Of a stretch of 32,298 bases of DNA, positions 1 to 7,969 are shown one piece after another. The notes under the pieces were generated by a model. It had not been told where the DNA came from. It saw nothing but the letters and a program-made list of their open reading frames with translations, and did not search any database. The number at the start of each line of letters is the position of its first letter. Positions within the stretch are counted from its first letter, which is position 1. The stretch spans positions 1 to 32,298 of the forward strand of contig JAMPGN010000017.1 in NCBI GenBank assembly GCA_023663915.1, read 5' to 3'. The position numbers and the translations under genes are program-made. Origin of the DNA: Eubacterium sp. Its GTDB lineage: Bacteria; Bacillota_A; Clostridia; Lachnospirales; Lachnospiraceae.

Positions 1-47
1 TATTTTTTTCTGAATTATCAGCTTTCCTAAGCTCCCCAGCATTTCTG

Positions 48-1820
48 CTAAATGGAAAACTGTGCCATATACAACTGATAATAAACCCCTTTCTTCTCCA
101 TCAGCTCCCGTGCATTGCCCTCCTCGATAATTTTCCCGTCATCCACTACGAAAATACGGTCAGCTTTCTGGATCGTAGATAACCTGTGAGCGATGACAAA
201 AGATGTCCTTCCCACCAGAAGATGCTCGATCCCCTCCTGCACCAGAAGTTCCGTCTTCGTGTCGATGCTGGAAGTCGCCTCATCCAGAATCAGGATTTTC
301 GGATCAGATACCATCGTTCTGGCAAACGCAAGAAGCTGTTTCTGCCCGATGGAAAGCCCGCCGCCGCGCTCGGACAGCTTCGTGTCATAGCCTTTGTCCA
401 GTCTCATAATGAAGTCATGCGCGTTGACCGCCTTAGCCGCCGCAACGATCTCCTCATCCGTAGCATCCAGCTTTCCATACCGTATATTATCCCGGATCGT
501 CCCCGAAAAAAGGAAATTATCCTGGGTCATGATCCCCATCTGCCTGCGCAGGCTCTCGATGGAAACCTTTTTCACATCATGCCCATCAATGCTCACAATG
601 CCTTCCTGCACGTCATAGAAACGGCTGATGAGGTTCACGATCGTAGACTTTCCGGCGCCGGTAGGCCCCACCAGCGCGATCGTCTCACCCGGCTTGATCT
701 GAAAACTCACGTCATCCAGCACTTTGACCTTATCATCATAGGAGAAATTCACATGCTCAAAAGACACCTCGCCCCGGATCGGTGGCATTGAGACCACTCC
801 CTCGCCGTCTGCGATCGCCGGCGGAGTATCCAGTATCTCAAAAATACGTTCCGCTCCCGCAATATTCGTCACCAACTGGTTGTAGAAATTGCTGATATTG
901 TGAATCGGCTGCCAGAACATGCTCAGATAGGTCCCGAAAGCGATAAAAGTTCCCACAGAAACCTGCTCGACTCCCAAAATCATGATACCCGTATAATACA
1001 GCAGAATACAGCCCAATCCCCACGAAAGGTCGATCACCGACCCAAAAGCGTCACTCATGCGCACCGCGTCAAAAAACGAAGTGCGGTGTTCCGAAATCAA
1101 AACATCAAATGTAGTTTCCGTCTCCCTTTGTGCATGAAAACTCTGAATGATCTTGATTCCCGCCATATCTTCATGAATAAAAGCGTTTAGGTTGGCGGAC
1201 TTCTTGCGAAATGTCTGCCAGCGCGGGTGTGCCTTGATCTGAATAAACACCGTTCCCGCCGCCATGAAAGGAATCGTCATCATGGAGGCAAGCGCCAGCC
1301 GCGGATTTTTCCAGATCATGATTACCACCACCGCTATAACCGTCAATCCGTCCGGAATCAGCGTCGTCACACAGTTTGACAGCACATCCTTGAGGGAATT
1401 GATATCCCCGATGATGCGGGACAGTATTTTTCCTGTCGGCCGGCTGTCAAAGAACTGGAAATCCAACTTCTGGATATGCGTGTACAATTCCTGTCGAATC
1501 GTCAAAAGGATCTCGTTGCACACCTTCGCCATGATATACATACGCAGTTTGACCGTAATAACCAACACAAGATTAATTACTAATGCGAAGATAAGCAGTC
1601 TGTACAATCCGTTTAAGTCCCTCACCGCTATGTAGTCATCGATCGCGGACTCCATAATAAGTGGATTGACCAGACTGATCAACACACCGTAGCCCATAAT
1701 CAAAAGCACCAGAACAATCTGCCACTTATAAACGAGCAGATAACCAAACAGACGCATCAAAGTCTGCACTTTACTGCGTTCGACGCTTAATTCATCATCT
1801 TTATAAGAATTTACTGCCAT
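48..1820 (-). CDS. Heterodimeric ABC exporter, ATPase-permease subunit (BmrD/TM288-like)
   Basis: A 590-residue half-transporter with an N-terminal six-helix membrane domain (about 25-330) and a C-terminal ATPase domain. Visible motifs are Walker A GPTGAGKST (about 385), a signature LSIGQ in place of LSGGQ (about 488), and Walker B ILILDEATSSID with the catalytic Glu present. Its partner upstream has the opposite pattern: a normal signature but Asp in place of the catalytic Glu. That is the hallmark of a heterodimer with one degenerate ATP site, as in BmrCD, LmrCD and TM287/288. I chose the ATG at 1820 because GGTGG lies 5 nt upstream; the gene then overlaps the end of the partner gene by about 20 nt, which suggests translational coupling. 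A longer reading frame reaches 1916 but would overlap more deeply. The likely role is export of drugs or lipophilic compounds across the cytoplasmic membrane; the substrate cannot be read from sequence. Confidence 0.9.
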   Translation of the reverse strand: MAVNSYKDDELSVERSKVQTLMRLFGYLLVYKWQIVLVLLIMGYGVLISLVNPLIMESAIDDYIAVRDLNGLYRLLIFALVINLVLVITVKLRMYIMAKVCNEILLTIRQELYTHIQKLDFQFFDSRPTGKILSRIIGDINSLKDVLSNCVTTLIPDGLTVIAVVVIMIWKNPRLALASMMTIPFMAAGTVFIQIKAHPRWQTFRKKSANLNAFIHEDMAGIKIIQSFHAQRETETTFDVLISEHRTSFFDAVRMSDAFGSVIDLSWGLGCILLYYTGIMILGVEQVSVGTFIAFGTYLSMFWQPIHNISNFYNQLVTNIAGAERIFEILDTPPAIADGEGVVSMPPIRGEVSFEHVNFSYDDKVKVLDDVSFQIKPGETIALVGPTGAGKSTIVNLISRFYDVQEGIVSIDGHDVKKVSIESLRRQMGIMTQDNFLFSGTIRDNIRYGKLDATDEEIVAAAKAVNAHDFIMRLDKGYDTKLSERGGGLSIGQKQLLAFARTMVSDPKILILDEATSSIDTKTELLVQEGIEHLLVGRTSFVIAHRLSTIQKADRIFVVDDGKIIEEGNARELMEKKGVYYQLYMAQFSI

Positions 1821-3564
1821 TTCTGCCACCATCCTTTCTGTCAGTCTCCGCCACATCTCCATATTGCGACTCATACGTCTCATAGTACAGCCCCCGCTTC
1901 GCCAAAAGTTCCTCATGCGTCCCCCGCTCCGCTATGCTCCCGTTCTCCAGCACGATGATCTCATCCGCATGTCGCACCGCGCTGATTCTGTGCGCGATAA
2001 TGATCTTCGTCGTATGCTCCAGCATCTTGAGCGTCTGCTGGATCATGTGCTCCGTCTCCATATCCAGCGCCGATGTGGAATCGTCCAGCACCAGAACCGG
2101 ATCTTTCTTCGCAAGCGCCCTCGCGATGCTGATACGCTGTTTCTGTCCGCCCGACAACCCTACTCCGCGCTCTCCGATCACTGTATCATAGGTATCCTCC
2201 ATGCGTTCGATAAAGCTGCTCGCCTGTGCCTGCGTGGAAGCACGCCTGACCGTCTTGAAATCTATGTAATCCTTTTTACCCAGCTTGATGTTCTCATTGA
2301 TCGTATCCGAAAACAGAAAAACGTCCTGCATCACATAACTGACACTCGTCCGCAGCTGTTCCAAAGACAATTCCTTAACATTGACATCGTCCAGATAGAC
2401 CGCCCCGTCCGTGGCATCATACATGCGCTGCAAAAGCTGTACGATAGACGTTTTCCCCGCTCCGGTCGCTCCCATGATTCCCAGCGTTCTCCCCGCTTCC
2501 ACCGTAAAAGAAATATCATGCAGTATCTCATACCTGTCTTCTTTCTGAAAAGATACATGATCGAAACAGACTTTTCCCAATACTTTTTCTAATTTGACCG
2601 GTTTGGTCACTTCTGTAATACTCGGCTTAACACCGTATATCTTCCTAATTTTCTTATTCGACGCGACCGCCGCCGAGAAACTGTTGGTCAGCCAGCCAAG
2701 CATCTCCATCGGCCAGACAATATTGGTGGAATACTCCATAAACGCCGTCAACTGACCGAGCGACATCTCTTTATCAATGACAAATTTCCCACCGACTAAC
2801 ATAGTCAATAACGGTAACACCTTTGTCACCACCGTAAAACACGGATAATACCGCACAAATACCTTCGACTGTTCCATGTTCAAATCATAATACCGCTTGT
2901 TGTGGGACAGAAATTTGCTGATCTCAAACTTTTCTCTGGCAAAAGCCTTTACCGTGCGCACACCGGCAAGATTCTCCTCGGCTACCGTATTTAAGAGCGC
3001 GTTTTCCTCACTGATCTCCTCATAGACCCTGCCGAGCCTGCGCTCCATAATGATTGCAAAAGAACCGCATAGAAGCATCGCCGCCGTCGGCACGAGCGCC
3101 AATTTCCAGTTGAGTATGTACATGCATGTCAGAATGATACTGGTGTGATAGACGACCTCGATCAGCAGCATACTGACATATCCCAGAGCGTCCCATACAC
3201 GGTCCACATCTTCCTTGACGCGCGCCATCAATTCCCCTGTGTTGGTCTTATCAAAGAAGTCCGCGCTGAGTCCCTGAATATGCCGGAACAGGTCACGCCG
3301 CATATCGCCGGAGATCTTCGCGCCGTTCTTGTCGAAGGTGTATTCTTTCACATACTGAAAGATACATCTTCCAAGCCCGATTCCCAGAAATCCAAGCAGC
3401 AAATATTTCAACTCGCCAATCTTTCCGCCCACGATCACATCATCCACCACGTGCGCCGTCAGCCTCGGCGCCATCATATCCAGCGTGACCGCAATCAACA
3501 ACGATAAAATCGCAAGCAGATAGGGAACTTTGTATTCCCATATGTAACTCGATAACTTTTTCAT
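1801..3564 (-). CDS. Heterodimeric ABC exporter, ATPase-permease subunit (BmrC/TM287-like)
   Basis: A 587-residue half-transporter: six-helix membrane domain, then ATPase domain. Walker A GATGAGKTS is at about 363, a canonical LSGGQ signature at about 468, and Walker B reads VLVLDDSTSALD, with Asp where the catalytic Glu is expected. With the downstream subunit it should form one competent site (this LSGGQ with the partner's Glu) and one degenerate site. The start at 3564 is set by GGGAGAG 8 nt upstream and by homologous starts of the MKKLSSYIWEYK type. An open frame runs upstream to 3708, but it passes through a terminator hairpin and has no ribosome binding site, so I rejected it. The gene is first in the two-gene exporter operon and lies behind a leader ORF and an attenuator-like hairpin. 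Confidence 0.92.
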   Translation of the reverse strand: MKKLSSYIWEYKVPYLLAILSLLIAVTLDMMAPRLTAHVVDDVIVGGKIGELKYLLLGFLGIGLGRCIFQYVKEYTFDKNGAKISGDMRRDLFRHIQGLSADFFDKTNTGELMARVKEDVDRVWDALGYVSMLLIEVVYHTSIILTCMYILNWKLALVPTAAMLLCGSFAIIMERRLGRVYEEISEENALLNTVAEENLAGVRTVKAFAREKFEISKFLSHNKRYYDLNMEQSKVFVRYYPCFTVVTKVLPLLTMLVGGKFVIDKEMSLGQLTAFMEYSTNIVWPMEMLGWLTNSFSAAVASNKKIRKIYGVKPSITEVTKPVKLEKVLGKVCFDHVSFQKEDRYEILHDISFTVEAGRTLGIMGATGAGKTSIVQLLQRMYDATDGAVYLDDVNVKELSLEQLRTSVSYVMQDVFLFSDTINENIKLGKKDYIDFKTVRRASTQAQASSFIERMEDTYDTVIGERGVGLSGGQKQRISIARALAKKDPVLVLDDSTSALDMETEHMIQQTLKMLEHTTKIIIAHRISAVRHADEIIVLENGSIAERGTHEELLAKRGLYYETYESQYGDVAETDRKDGGRNGSKFL

Positions 3565-3640
3565 AACTGATCTCTCCCGTTTCGTCTTCCTGTAAATGTT
3601 GGTTCCTGTTCTATTTCTGTGACAAACTTTCCTATTGCAC

Positions 3641-3668
3641 AAAAAAAGACTGTGGTAAATTACCACAG
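3641..3668 (-). terminator. Intrinsic terminator / attenuator hairpin in exporter leader
   Basis: On the minus strand a perfect 9-bp stem, CTGTGGTAA / TTACCACAG (3650-3668, 1-nt centre), is followed by TC and seven T residues (3647-3641). It lies between the small leader ORF (stop at 3701) and the exporter start (3564), so it can cut transcription before the exporter. The sequence GGTAATTT in its 5' arm and loop (3664-3657) is exactly complementary to AAATTACC inside the leader ORF (3750-3743), giving a candidate antiterminator. Confidence 0.75.
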
Positions 3669-3700
3669 CCCTTCCATAAGCCCTGCATACATTGACCAGT

Positions 3701-3826
3701 CTAGTCACAAAGTCTGTTCCTGTCCAGTCTACTATCTGCGGAGGTAATTTTATATAATATGTTGCGCATCTGTTCTATTTTCTTGACTGCATATAAATCA
3801 TTCTGCATCTTATGATTCCGTAACAT
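3701..3826 (-). CDS. Leader peptide ORF (41 aa) upstream of ABC exporter, BmrB-like arrangement
   Basis: ATG at 3826 is preceded by AAAGGAGGT with 8 nt spacing, one of the best ribosome binding sites in the window. The frame encodes 41 residues beginning MLRNHKMQND, basic and hydrophilic with no signal peptide, and stops with TAG at 3701. A terminator hairpin begins about 33 nt after the stop. In B. subtilis the heterodimeric exporter BmrCD is preceded by the small ORF bmrB, whose translation controls a terminator (ribosome-mediated attenuation); the layout here is the same. I see no certain sequence similarity to BmrB, so the functional parallel is inferred from architecture. It could instead be a small functional protein. 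Confidence 0.65.
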   Translation of the reverse strand: MLRNHKMQNDLYAVKKIEQMRNILYKITSADSRLDRNRLCD

Positions 3827-3928
3827 CTTTTTTACCTCCTTTGTTTCGTCTGTCGTTACTTCATTTAATTACTTGATTCAATTATTCATTTAGTTCGCGT
3901 TTTAACCGACTCCATCAATGTTAGTGAT

Positions 3929-3957
3929 AGCTTAATACAATCTTCTTAGGTTGTCAA
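3929..3957 (-). promoter_or_regulatory. Sigma-A type promoter of exporter leader
   Basis: TTGACA (3957-3952), 17-nt spacer, TAAGCT (3934-3929) on the minus strand. The -35 box is perfect and the -10 box weak. Transcription would start near 3922, giving a leader of about 360 nt before the exporter start, with the small ORF and hairpin inside it. Confidence 0.55.
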
Positions 3958-4112
3958 CGACTTTTGTTGGGATTTCTATTTTCTAATCCGTCAAAAGCAC
4001 TATCAAAATCTAATAGCTTATTCTGGTACATATCCTGCAAGCCTTCATTGATAAAACTGCGGATTTCCATTCTCGCGTTTTCCTCTTGGGAATAATTAAT
4101 TTTTGTTTCCAT
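3954..4112 (-). CDS. Small hypothetical protein, 52 aa
   Basis: ATG at 4112 and TGA at 3954 enclose 52 codons. The product starts METKINYSQEENARMEIRSF and continues with an amphipathic, acidic C-terminal part ending near FDGLENRNPNKSR. It has no membrane segment. The size and the acidic helical tail resemble antitoxin-type small proteins, but no toxin gene is adjacent and I do not recognise the family. The ribosome binding site is weak (AAAGACGG). A possible promoter is TTGTAG-N17-TATGAT just upstream. Its stop codon overlaps the -35 box of the exporter leader promoter, so read-through of this gene could interfere with that promoter. The frame is not conserved evidence by itself; it may be a chance ORF. 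Confidence 0.45.
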   Translation of the reverse strand: METKINYSQEENARMEIRSFINEGLQDMYQNKLLDFDSAFDGLENRNPNKSR

Positions 4113-4362
4113 AAAAACCGTCTTTTATTTTAATATGGTTATCATATCACGATTGAAAGATTTCTACAACAGATGATTTTTCTGTGTTGTTGTCTTTTCA
4201 AACGCGTCCTAACAGATTTTTAAGTTTTGAATCTGCTTATATGCAGGCAGTCGTCGATTGCAATCATCAATAATTTCCTGTAATTGCGAAGATATCGTCG
4301 TATTATCCGCTTTCCTACCGGCTTCTGTGGATAAATCTGTGGGAACTCAAAATGAGAAGCAG

Positions 4363-4391
4363 TTGTATTTGCTATGTAAAATACCTATAAT
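4363..4391 (+). promoter_or_regulatory. Promoter of Uma2-family gene
   Basis: TTGTAT (4363-4368), 17-nt spacer, TATAAT (4386-4391). Transcription would start near 4398, about 22 nt before the ATG at 4420 and just ahead of CGGAGG. This supports the short start rather than the longer open frame from 4258. The 300 bases between this gene and the divergent small ORF hold nothing else that I can identify. Confidence 0.6.
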
Positions 4392-4419
4392 AGAAACAGG
4401 ATCGGAGGTATCAAAAAGA

Positions 4420-4953
4420 ATGGATGCATTAAGAAAAGAAGAAATATGTACTATGAAAGATATTTATGCATTGCCAGATGGAGAACGAGCTGAGTTAATT
4501 GACGGAAAAATTTATTATATGACCCCTCCAAACAGAAATCATCAAAAAATTAGTTGGAAGCTGCATCAGGCAATCGCAAATTATATTGATCGTAAAGCAG
4601 GAAATTGCGAGGTGTATGCAGCTCCATTTGCAGTTTTTCTGGATAAAGACGATAGGAATTATGTGGAACCGGATATTTCGGTCATCTGTGACCCTTCAAA
4701 ATTAAACGATAAGGGATGCGCCGGCGCTCCGGATTGGATTGTTGAGATTGTTTCACAGAGCAGCAAACAAAGAGATTATATGACTAAATTGTTTAAATAC
4801 CGCACGGCAGGGGTCAGGGAATATTGGATTGTTGATCCCGATAGACAGATGGTAACGGTTTATCGTTTTGAAAGTGATACAATGGGACACTATAATTTCG
4901 ATGAAGAAATTCCAGTAGGAATATACGAGGGTTTTACCATAAGAATTGAATAA
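4420..4953 (+). CDS. Uma2 family (DUF820) PD-(D/E)XK nuclease-like protein
   Basis: A 177-residue protein with the Uma2 hallmarks in order: ELIDGKIY (about 25), EPDISV with the core Asp (D85), DWIVEIVS (E109), then S-x3-RDY-x2-K and the GVREYWIVDP block (131-140). This is a compact restriction-endonuclease-like fold found in many copies in cyanobacteria and more sparsely in Firmicutes. The biological role of the family is not settled; DNA cleavage linked to mobile elements or defence is commonly assumed. The start at 4420 follows CGGAGG with 11 nt spacing and a good promoter. The gene stands alone, facing away from the exporter region and convergent with the liv operon. Confidence 0.85.
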   Translation: MDALRKEEICTMKDIYALPDGERAELIDGKIYYMTPPNRNHQKISWKLHQAIANYIDRKAGNCEVYAAPFAVFLDKDDRNYVEPDISVICDPSKLNDKGCAGAPDWIVEIVSQSSKQRDYMTKLFKYRTAGVREYWIVDPDRQMVTVYRFESDTMGHYNFDEEIPVGIYEGFTIRIE

Positions 4954-5000
4954 TATATATTCATTGTTGCCTTGATTGGATTATGTTACACCATTTTCAG

Positions 5001-5044
5001 GGGAAAACGAAAATAGCCGCCACTATTCGCAGTAGTGACGGCTA
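5001..5044 (-). terminator. Intrinsic terminator of liv operon
   Basis: The stem TAGCCG-x-CACTA / TAGTG-x-CGGCTA (5014-5044) has 11 pairs and one mismatch with a 7-nt loop. On the minus strand it is followed by TTTTCGTTTTCC (5013-5002). It sits about 140 nt after livF and also lies downstream of the convergent Uma2 gene, so it may act in both directions. Confidence 0.65.
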
Positions 5045-5180
5045 GACTGTAAAAAGTTTAGCTAAATTATTGAGGGTAGCCGCTTCTATGGCTTTCCCTT
5101 TTCTGCCTATAATATAGCATATCTGGCAGCAGAATGCAGGAGAAAAACGCACGTTTCCTCTATTTTCCCATTTTCCTATC

Positions 5181-5891
5181 CTATTCCCCTAAGTACGCCT
5201 TCTTGACCGCCTCATCATGCATCAGCTCATCCGCCTCTCCCGACAACGAGATGTTACCCGTCTCAAGCACATACGCCCTATCCGCGATCGCGAGCGCCTT
5301 CTTCGCATTCTGCTCCACCAAAAGCACCGTCGTCCCCGACTCACTGACACTCTTGATGATATCAAAAATCTCATTGACAAAGATCGGAGAAAGCCCCATC
5401 GACGGCTCATCCATCAGAATAATATTCGGCTGGCTCATAAGCGCACGCCCCATGGCAAGCATCTGCTGTTCACCACCGCTCAAAGTACCTGCCATCTGTG
5501 TCTTACGCTCTTCCAGCCTCGGAAAACGCTCATACACCATCTGCAGCGTCTCCTTGATCTCATTTTTATCTTTTCTCGTGTACGCGCCCATCATCAGATT
5601 ATCATAGACCGACAACTGCGCAAAAACACGCCTGCCTTCCGGCACATGCGCCATACCCATCGGCACAATCTTATACCCCGGCGTTTTTGTGATATCCTTT
5701 CCCTCGAAAAGAATACTGCCGCTCGTAGGCTTAATCAGTCCCGTGATCGTATGGAGCGTCGTCGTCTTCCCCGCACCGTTCGCCCCAATCAAGGCAATCA
5801 CCTCGCCCTGTTCCACCTCAAAGCTGATCCCCTTAATCGCCTCTATCACACCATAATGCACATGAAGATCTTTTATCTCTAACATTGCCAT
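5181..5891 (-). CDS. livF: Branched-chain amino acid ABC transporter ATP-binding protein LivF
   Basis: A 236-residue ATPase that powers branched-chain amino acid uptake together with LivG. Walker A is GANGAGKTT (about 36-44), the signature LSGGEQQMLAMGRAL is in mid-protein, Walker B is IILMDEPSMGLSP, and the switch His is replaced as usual by the VEQNA segment of LivF proteins. Length and the N-terminus MLEIKDLHVHYG fit LivF closely. The start at 5891 has AAAGGGAAG upstream; an ATG two codons later is also possible. It is the last gene of the operon, separated from livG by 233 nt that contain two copies of a palindromic repeat. Confidence 0.93.
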   Translation of the reverse strand: MAMLEIKDLHVHYGVIEAIKGISFEVEQGEVIALIGANGAGKTTTLHTITGLIKPTSGSILFEGKDITKTPGYKIVPMGMAHVPEGRRVFAQLSVYDNLMMGAYTRKDKNEIKETLQMVYERFPRLEERKTQMAGTLSGGEQQMLAMGRALMSQPNIILMDEPSMGLSPIFVNEIFDIIKSVSESGTTVLLVEQNAKKALAIADRAYVLETGNISLSGEADELMHDEAVKKAYLGE

Positions 5892-5918
5892 AATATCTAC
5901 TTCCCTTTCCTACCCTCA

Positions 5919-6014
5919 GCCCCAGAAGAATGCCCGTTTTCAGTAACATTCTTCCAGATAGGACTTCGTTACACTTAGACTACGCCCATCACTGCCTAAA
6001 CACACTCCATGTCC
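5919..6014. repeat. Degenerate copy of the liv intergenic palindromic repeat
   Basis: Starting at GCCCC, this stretch aligns with the better copy at 6027-6121. It shares AGAAGAATGCCCG, CATTCTTCCAGA and the terminal ACTCCATGTC, but the long-arm palindrome between them has decayed. The two copies stand in tandem in the livG-livF gap. Confidence 0.55.
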
Positions 6015-6026
6015 TACCCCTCACAG

Positions 6027-6121
6027 CCCCGGAAGAATGCCCGCTTCCAGCGGCATTCTTCCAGACATGGTCTAGTTCTACTTAGGCACCGTATTCCGGT
6101 GCCTTAGCAGAACTCCATGTC
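6027..6121. repeat. Composite palindromic repeat in livG-livF gap
   Basis: Two hairpins side by side. The first is GGAAGAATGCC / GGCATTCTTCC (6031-6062). The second is a long imperfect palindrome, CATGG...GGCACC / GGTGCC...CCATG (6066-6119), with about 20 bp arms and a short centre. It begins 5 nt after the livG stop. Bases 6063-6119 recur nearly unchanged at 9018-9074 after livK. As RNA this would be a very stable structure after the stop codon, able to protect or process the operon message. Confidence 0.8.
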
Positions 6122-6124
6122 TTT

Positions 6125-6883
6125 TTACTCGCCAAGATACGCCGTAATCACTTCCGGATTGTTCAATACTTCCTGCGTATCGCCCTGCGCAAGCACCTCT
6201 CCGAAGTTTAACACCGTCAATTTCTCACAGATTCCAGACACCAGCTTCATATCATGCTCAATCAAAAGAATCGTCATATCAAAATGATCCCGCACGAAAC
6301 CGATCGTATCCATTAATTCTTTCGTCTCATTCGGATTCATGCCCGCCGCCGGCTCGTCTAGCAGAAGAAGTTTGGGCGCGGTCGCCATAGCCCTCGCAAT
6401 CTCTAACTTTCTCTGCTGTCCGTAGGGAAGATTCTCCGCCTGGTAATCCGCATACTCTTCTAATCCAAACACCTTGAGAAGCTCCATCGCCTTCTCATTC
6501 ATCTCTTTTTCTACTTTATAATAGCGCGGCAGACGCAGGATTCCCTCAAGCGTAGAGTAGGGATAATGGTTATGCAGTCCCACCTTGACGTTATCGAGTA
6601 CCGTCATGTCGCCAAACAGTCTTATATTCTGAAAAGTTCTGGCAATACCTGCCTTGCAGATATCGATTGTCTTCTTACCCGTCAAATTCACGCCGTCAAG
6701 AATAATCGCCCCCTCATCCGGCTGGTACACTCCCGTAAGCAGGTTAAAGATTGTCGTTTTGCCCGCGCCGTTCGGACCAATCAAGCCGTATAGCTGCCCT
6801 TTTTCCACCGAAATATCAAATGTGTTGACCGCACGCAGACCACCGAAGGAGATTCCTAAGTTTTTCGTCTCTAAAAGTGCCAT
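6125..6883 (-). CDS. livG: Branched-chain amino acid ABC transporter ATP-binding protein LivG
   Basis: A 252-residue ATPase. Walker A is GPNGAGKTT (about 37-45). The signature region reads LPYGQQRKLEIARAM, the typical LivG variant of LSGGQ. Walker B is LLLLDEPAAGMNP, followed by the switch segment LLIEHDM. The N-terminal block ISFGGLRAV is also LivG-like. The ribosome binding site AAGGAGGAGG lies at the very end of livM, whose stop is 3 nt upstream of this ATG, so the two are translationally coupled. With LivF it forms the ATPase pair on the cytoplasmic side of the LivH-LivM channel. Confidence 0.94.
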   Translation of the reverse strand: MALLETKNLGISFGGLRAVNTFDISVEKGQLYGLIGPNGAGKTTIFNLLTGVYQPDEGAIILDGVNLTGKKTIDICKAGIARTFQNIRLFGDMTVLDNVKVGLHNHYPYSTLEGILRLPRYYKVEKEMNEKAMELLKVFGLEEYADYQAENLPYGQQRKLEIARAMATAPKLLLLDEPAAGMNPNETKELMDTIGFVRDHFDMTILLIEHDMKLVSGICEKLTVLNFGEVLAQGDTQEVLNNPEVITAYLGE

Positions 6884-6886
6884 ATC

Positions 6887-7957
6887 TTACGCCTCCTCCT
6901 TGTCCGTCTTTCTGCCAGCCATAATGCGCTGTTTCAGACGTTTTCTGAAAAAGATCGCATTCGGACTCCAGTTGAATATCATCATGGCGATCAGCACAAC
7001 CGCATAGATCAGCATACGGTAATCGCTCAGCGCCCTCAAAACTTCGGGAAGCAATGTCAAAAGCACCGCCGCAATGATCGAACCACGGATATTGCCGATC
7101 CCGCCGAGTACGACGAATACAAGAATCAAAATAGACATATTATATCCAAAGTTTTTCGGCAGGGCATTTAATGTGGAAAGATTGTGCGCATAGAGCACAC
7201 CCGCCACACCAGCCAGAGATGCCGAAATCGTGAAGGCGATCAGCTTATATTTGGTCACGTTGATTCCTATGGACTCAGCGGCGATCCGGTTGTCACGGAT
7301 GGACATAACCGCACGACCCGTCCTCGAATGGATAAAATTAAGTGTAATAAAAAGTGTAACAAGTATCAATATTACACCGATTGTAAAATTCGAGTCATTC
7401 GGTGTTCCCGTAACGCCCTGCGCGCCCTTTATTAACGTCACACCGCCCTCTTCCAGATTCAGCGACAGTGCATCTTTCATGGTAAAATGGATTCCATTGC
7501 TGTCCACGCCGAGATACAGCGCATTGATGATATTTTTGATGATCTCACCGAAAGCAAGCGTCACGATCGCCAGATAATCACCTCGCAGACGCAGTACCGG
7601 AATCCCCACCAGAAAACCTACCAAAGCCGCTGCCGCCGCGCCGATGAGGATCGCCAGAAAAAACCGCAGTCCACCCGGCATGGCATCTTTCATAGCAAGG
7701 GAAAAGACTGCGCTGGAAAAAGCCCCGACACACATAAACCCCGCGTGTCCAAGACTCAATTCCCCAAGGATACCTACCGTCAGATTCAACGCGATCGCCA
7801 CAATCACATAAGTACAGAAAGGAACAAGAAGTCCCTGTATCAAACTGGATACATGCCCCGCAGACACAAGAAGCTGTACCACAATATATGCAAGAATCAC
7901 CATTCCGTAGGTGATTAGATCATTCTTAGTCGTTTTGTTTATTTTCATTTTTTTCAT
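6887..7957 (-). CDS. livM: Branched-chain amino acid ABC transporter permease LivM
   Basis: A 356-residue permease with about 9-10 hydrophobic segments. LivM-family blocks are ALNLTVGILGELSLGHAGFMCVGA near residue 60 (glycine/serine loop), LRLRGDYLAIVTLAFGEI (the cytoplasmic EAA-type coupling region), and GIGNIRGSIIAA near the C-terminus. The start at 7957 follows AGGAGGG with 7-8 nt spacing; an ATG three codons later is an alternative. It begins 12 nt after livH. LivH and LivM together form the membrane channel of the importer. Confidence 0.93.
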   Translation of the reverse strand: MKKMKINKTTKNDLITYGMVILAYIVVQLLVSAGHVSSLIQGLLVPFCTYVIVAIALNLTVGILGELSLGHAGFMCVGAFSSAVFSLAMKDAMPGGLRFFLAILIGAAAAALVGFLVGIPVLRLRGDYLAIVTLAFGEIIKNIINALYLGVDSNGIHFTMKDALSLNLEEGGVTLIKGAQGVTGTPNDSNFTIGVILILVTLFITLNFIHSRTGRAVMSIRDNRIAAESIGINVTKYKLIAFTISASLAGVAGVLYAHNLSTLNALPKNFGYNMSILILVFVVLGGIGNIRGSIIAAVLLTLLPEVLRALSDYRMLIYAVVLIAMMIFNWSPNAIFFRKRLKQRIMAGRKTDKEEA

Positions 7958-7969
7958 CGAAAATCCCTC

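Noticed and set aside
186..791. Long plus-strand open frame opposite the first ABC subunit
   Set aside because: It is the antisense shadow of the ATPase domain; no ribosome binding site and no protein-like domain order.
3565..3708. N-terminal extension of the exporter subunit
   Set aside because: The frame crosses the terminator hairpin and lacks a ribosome binding site; the start at 3564 has one and gives the normal N-terminus.
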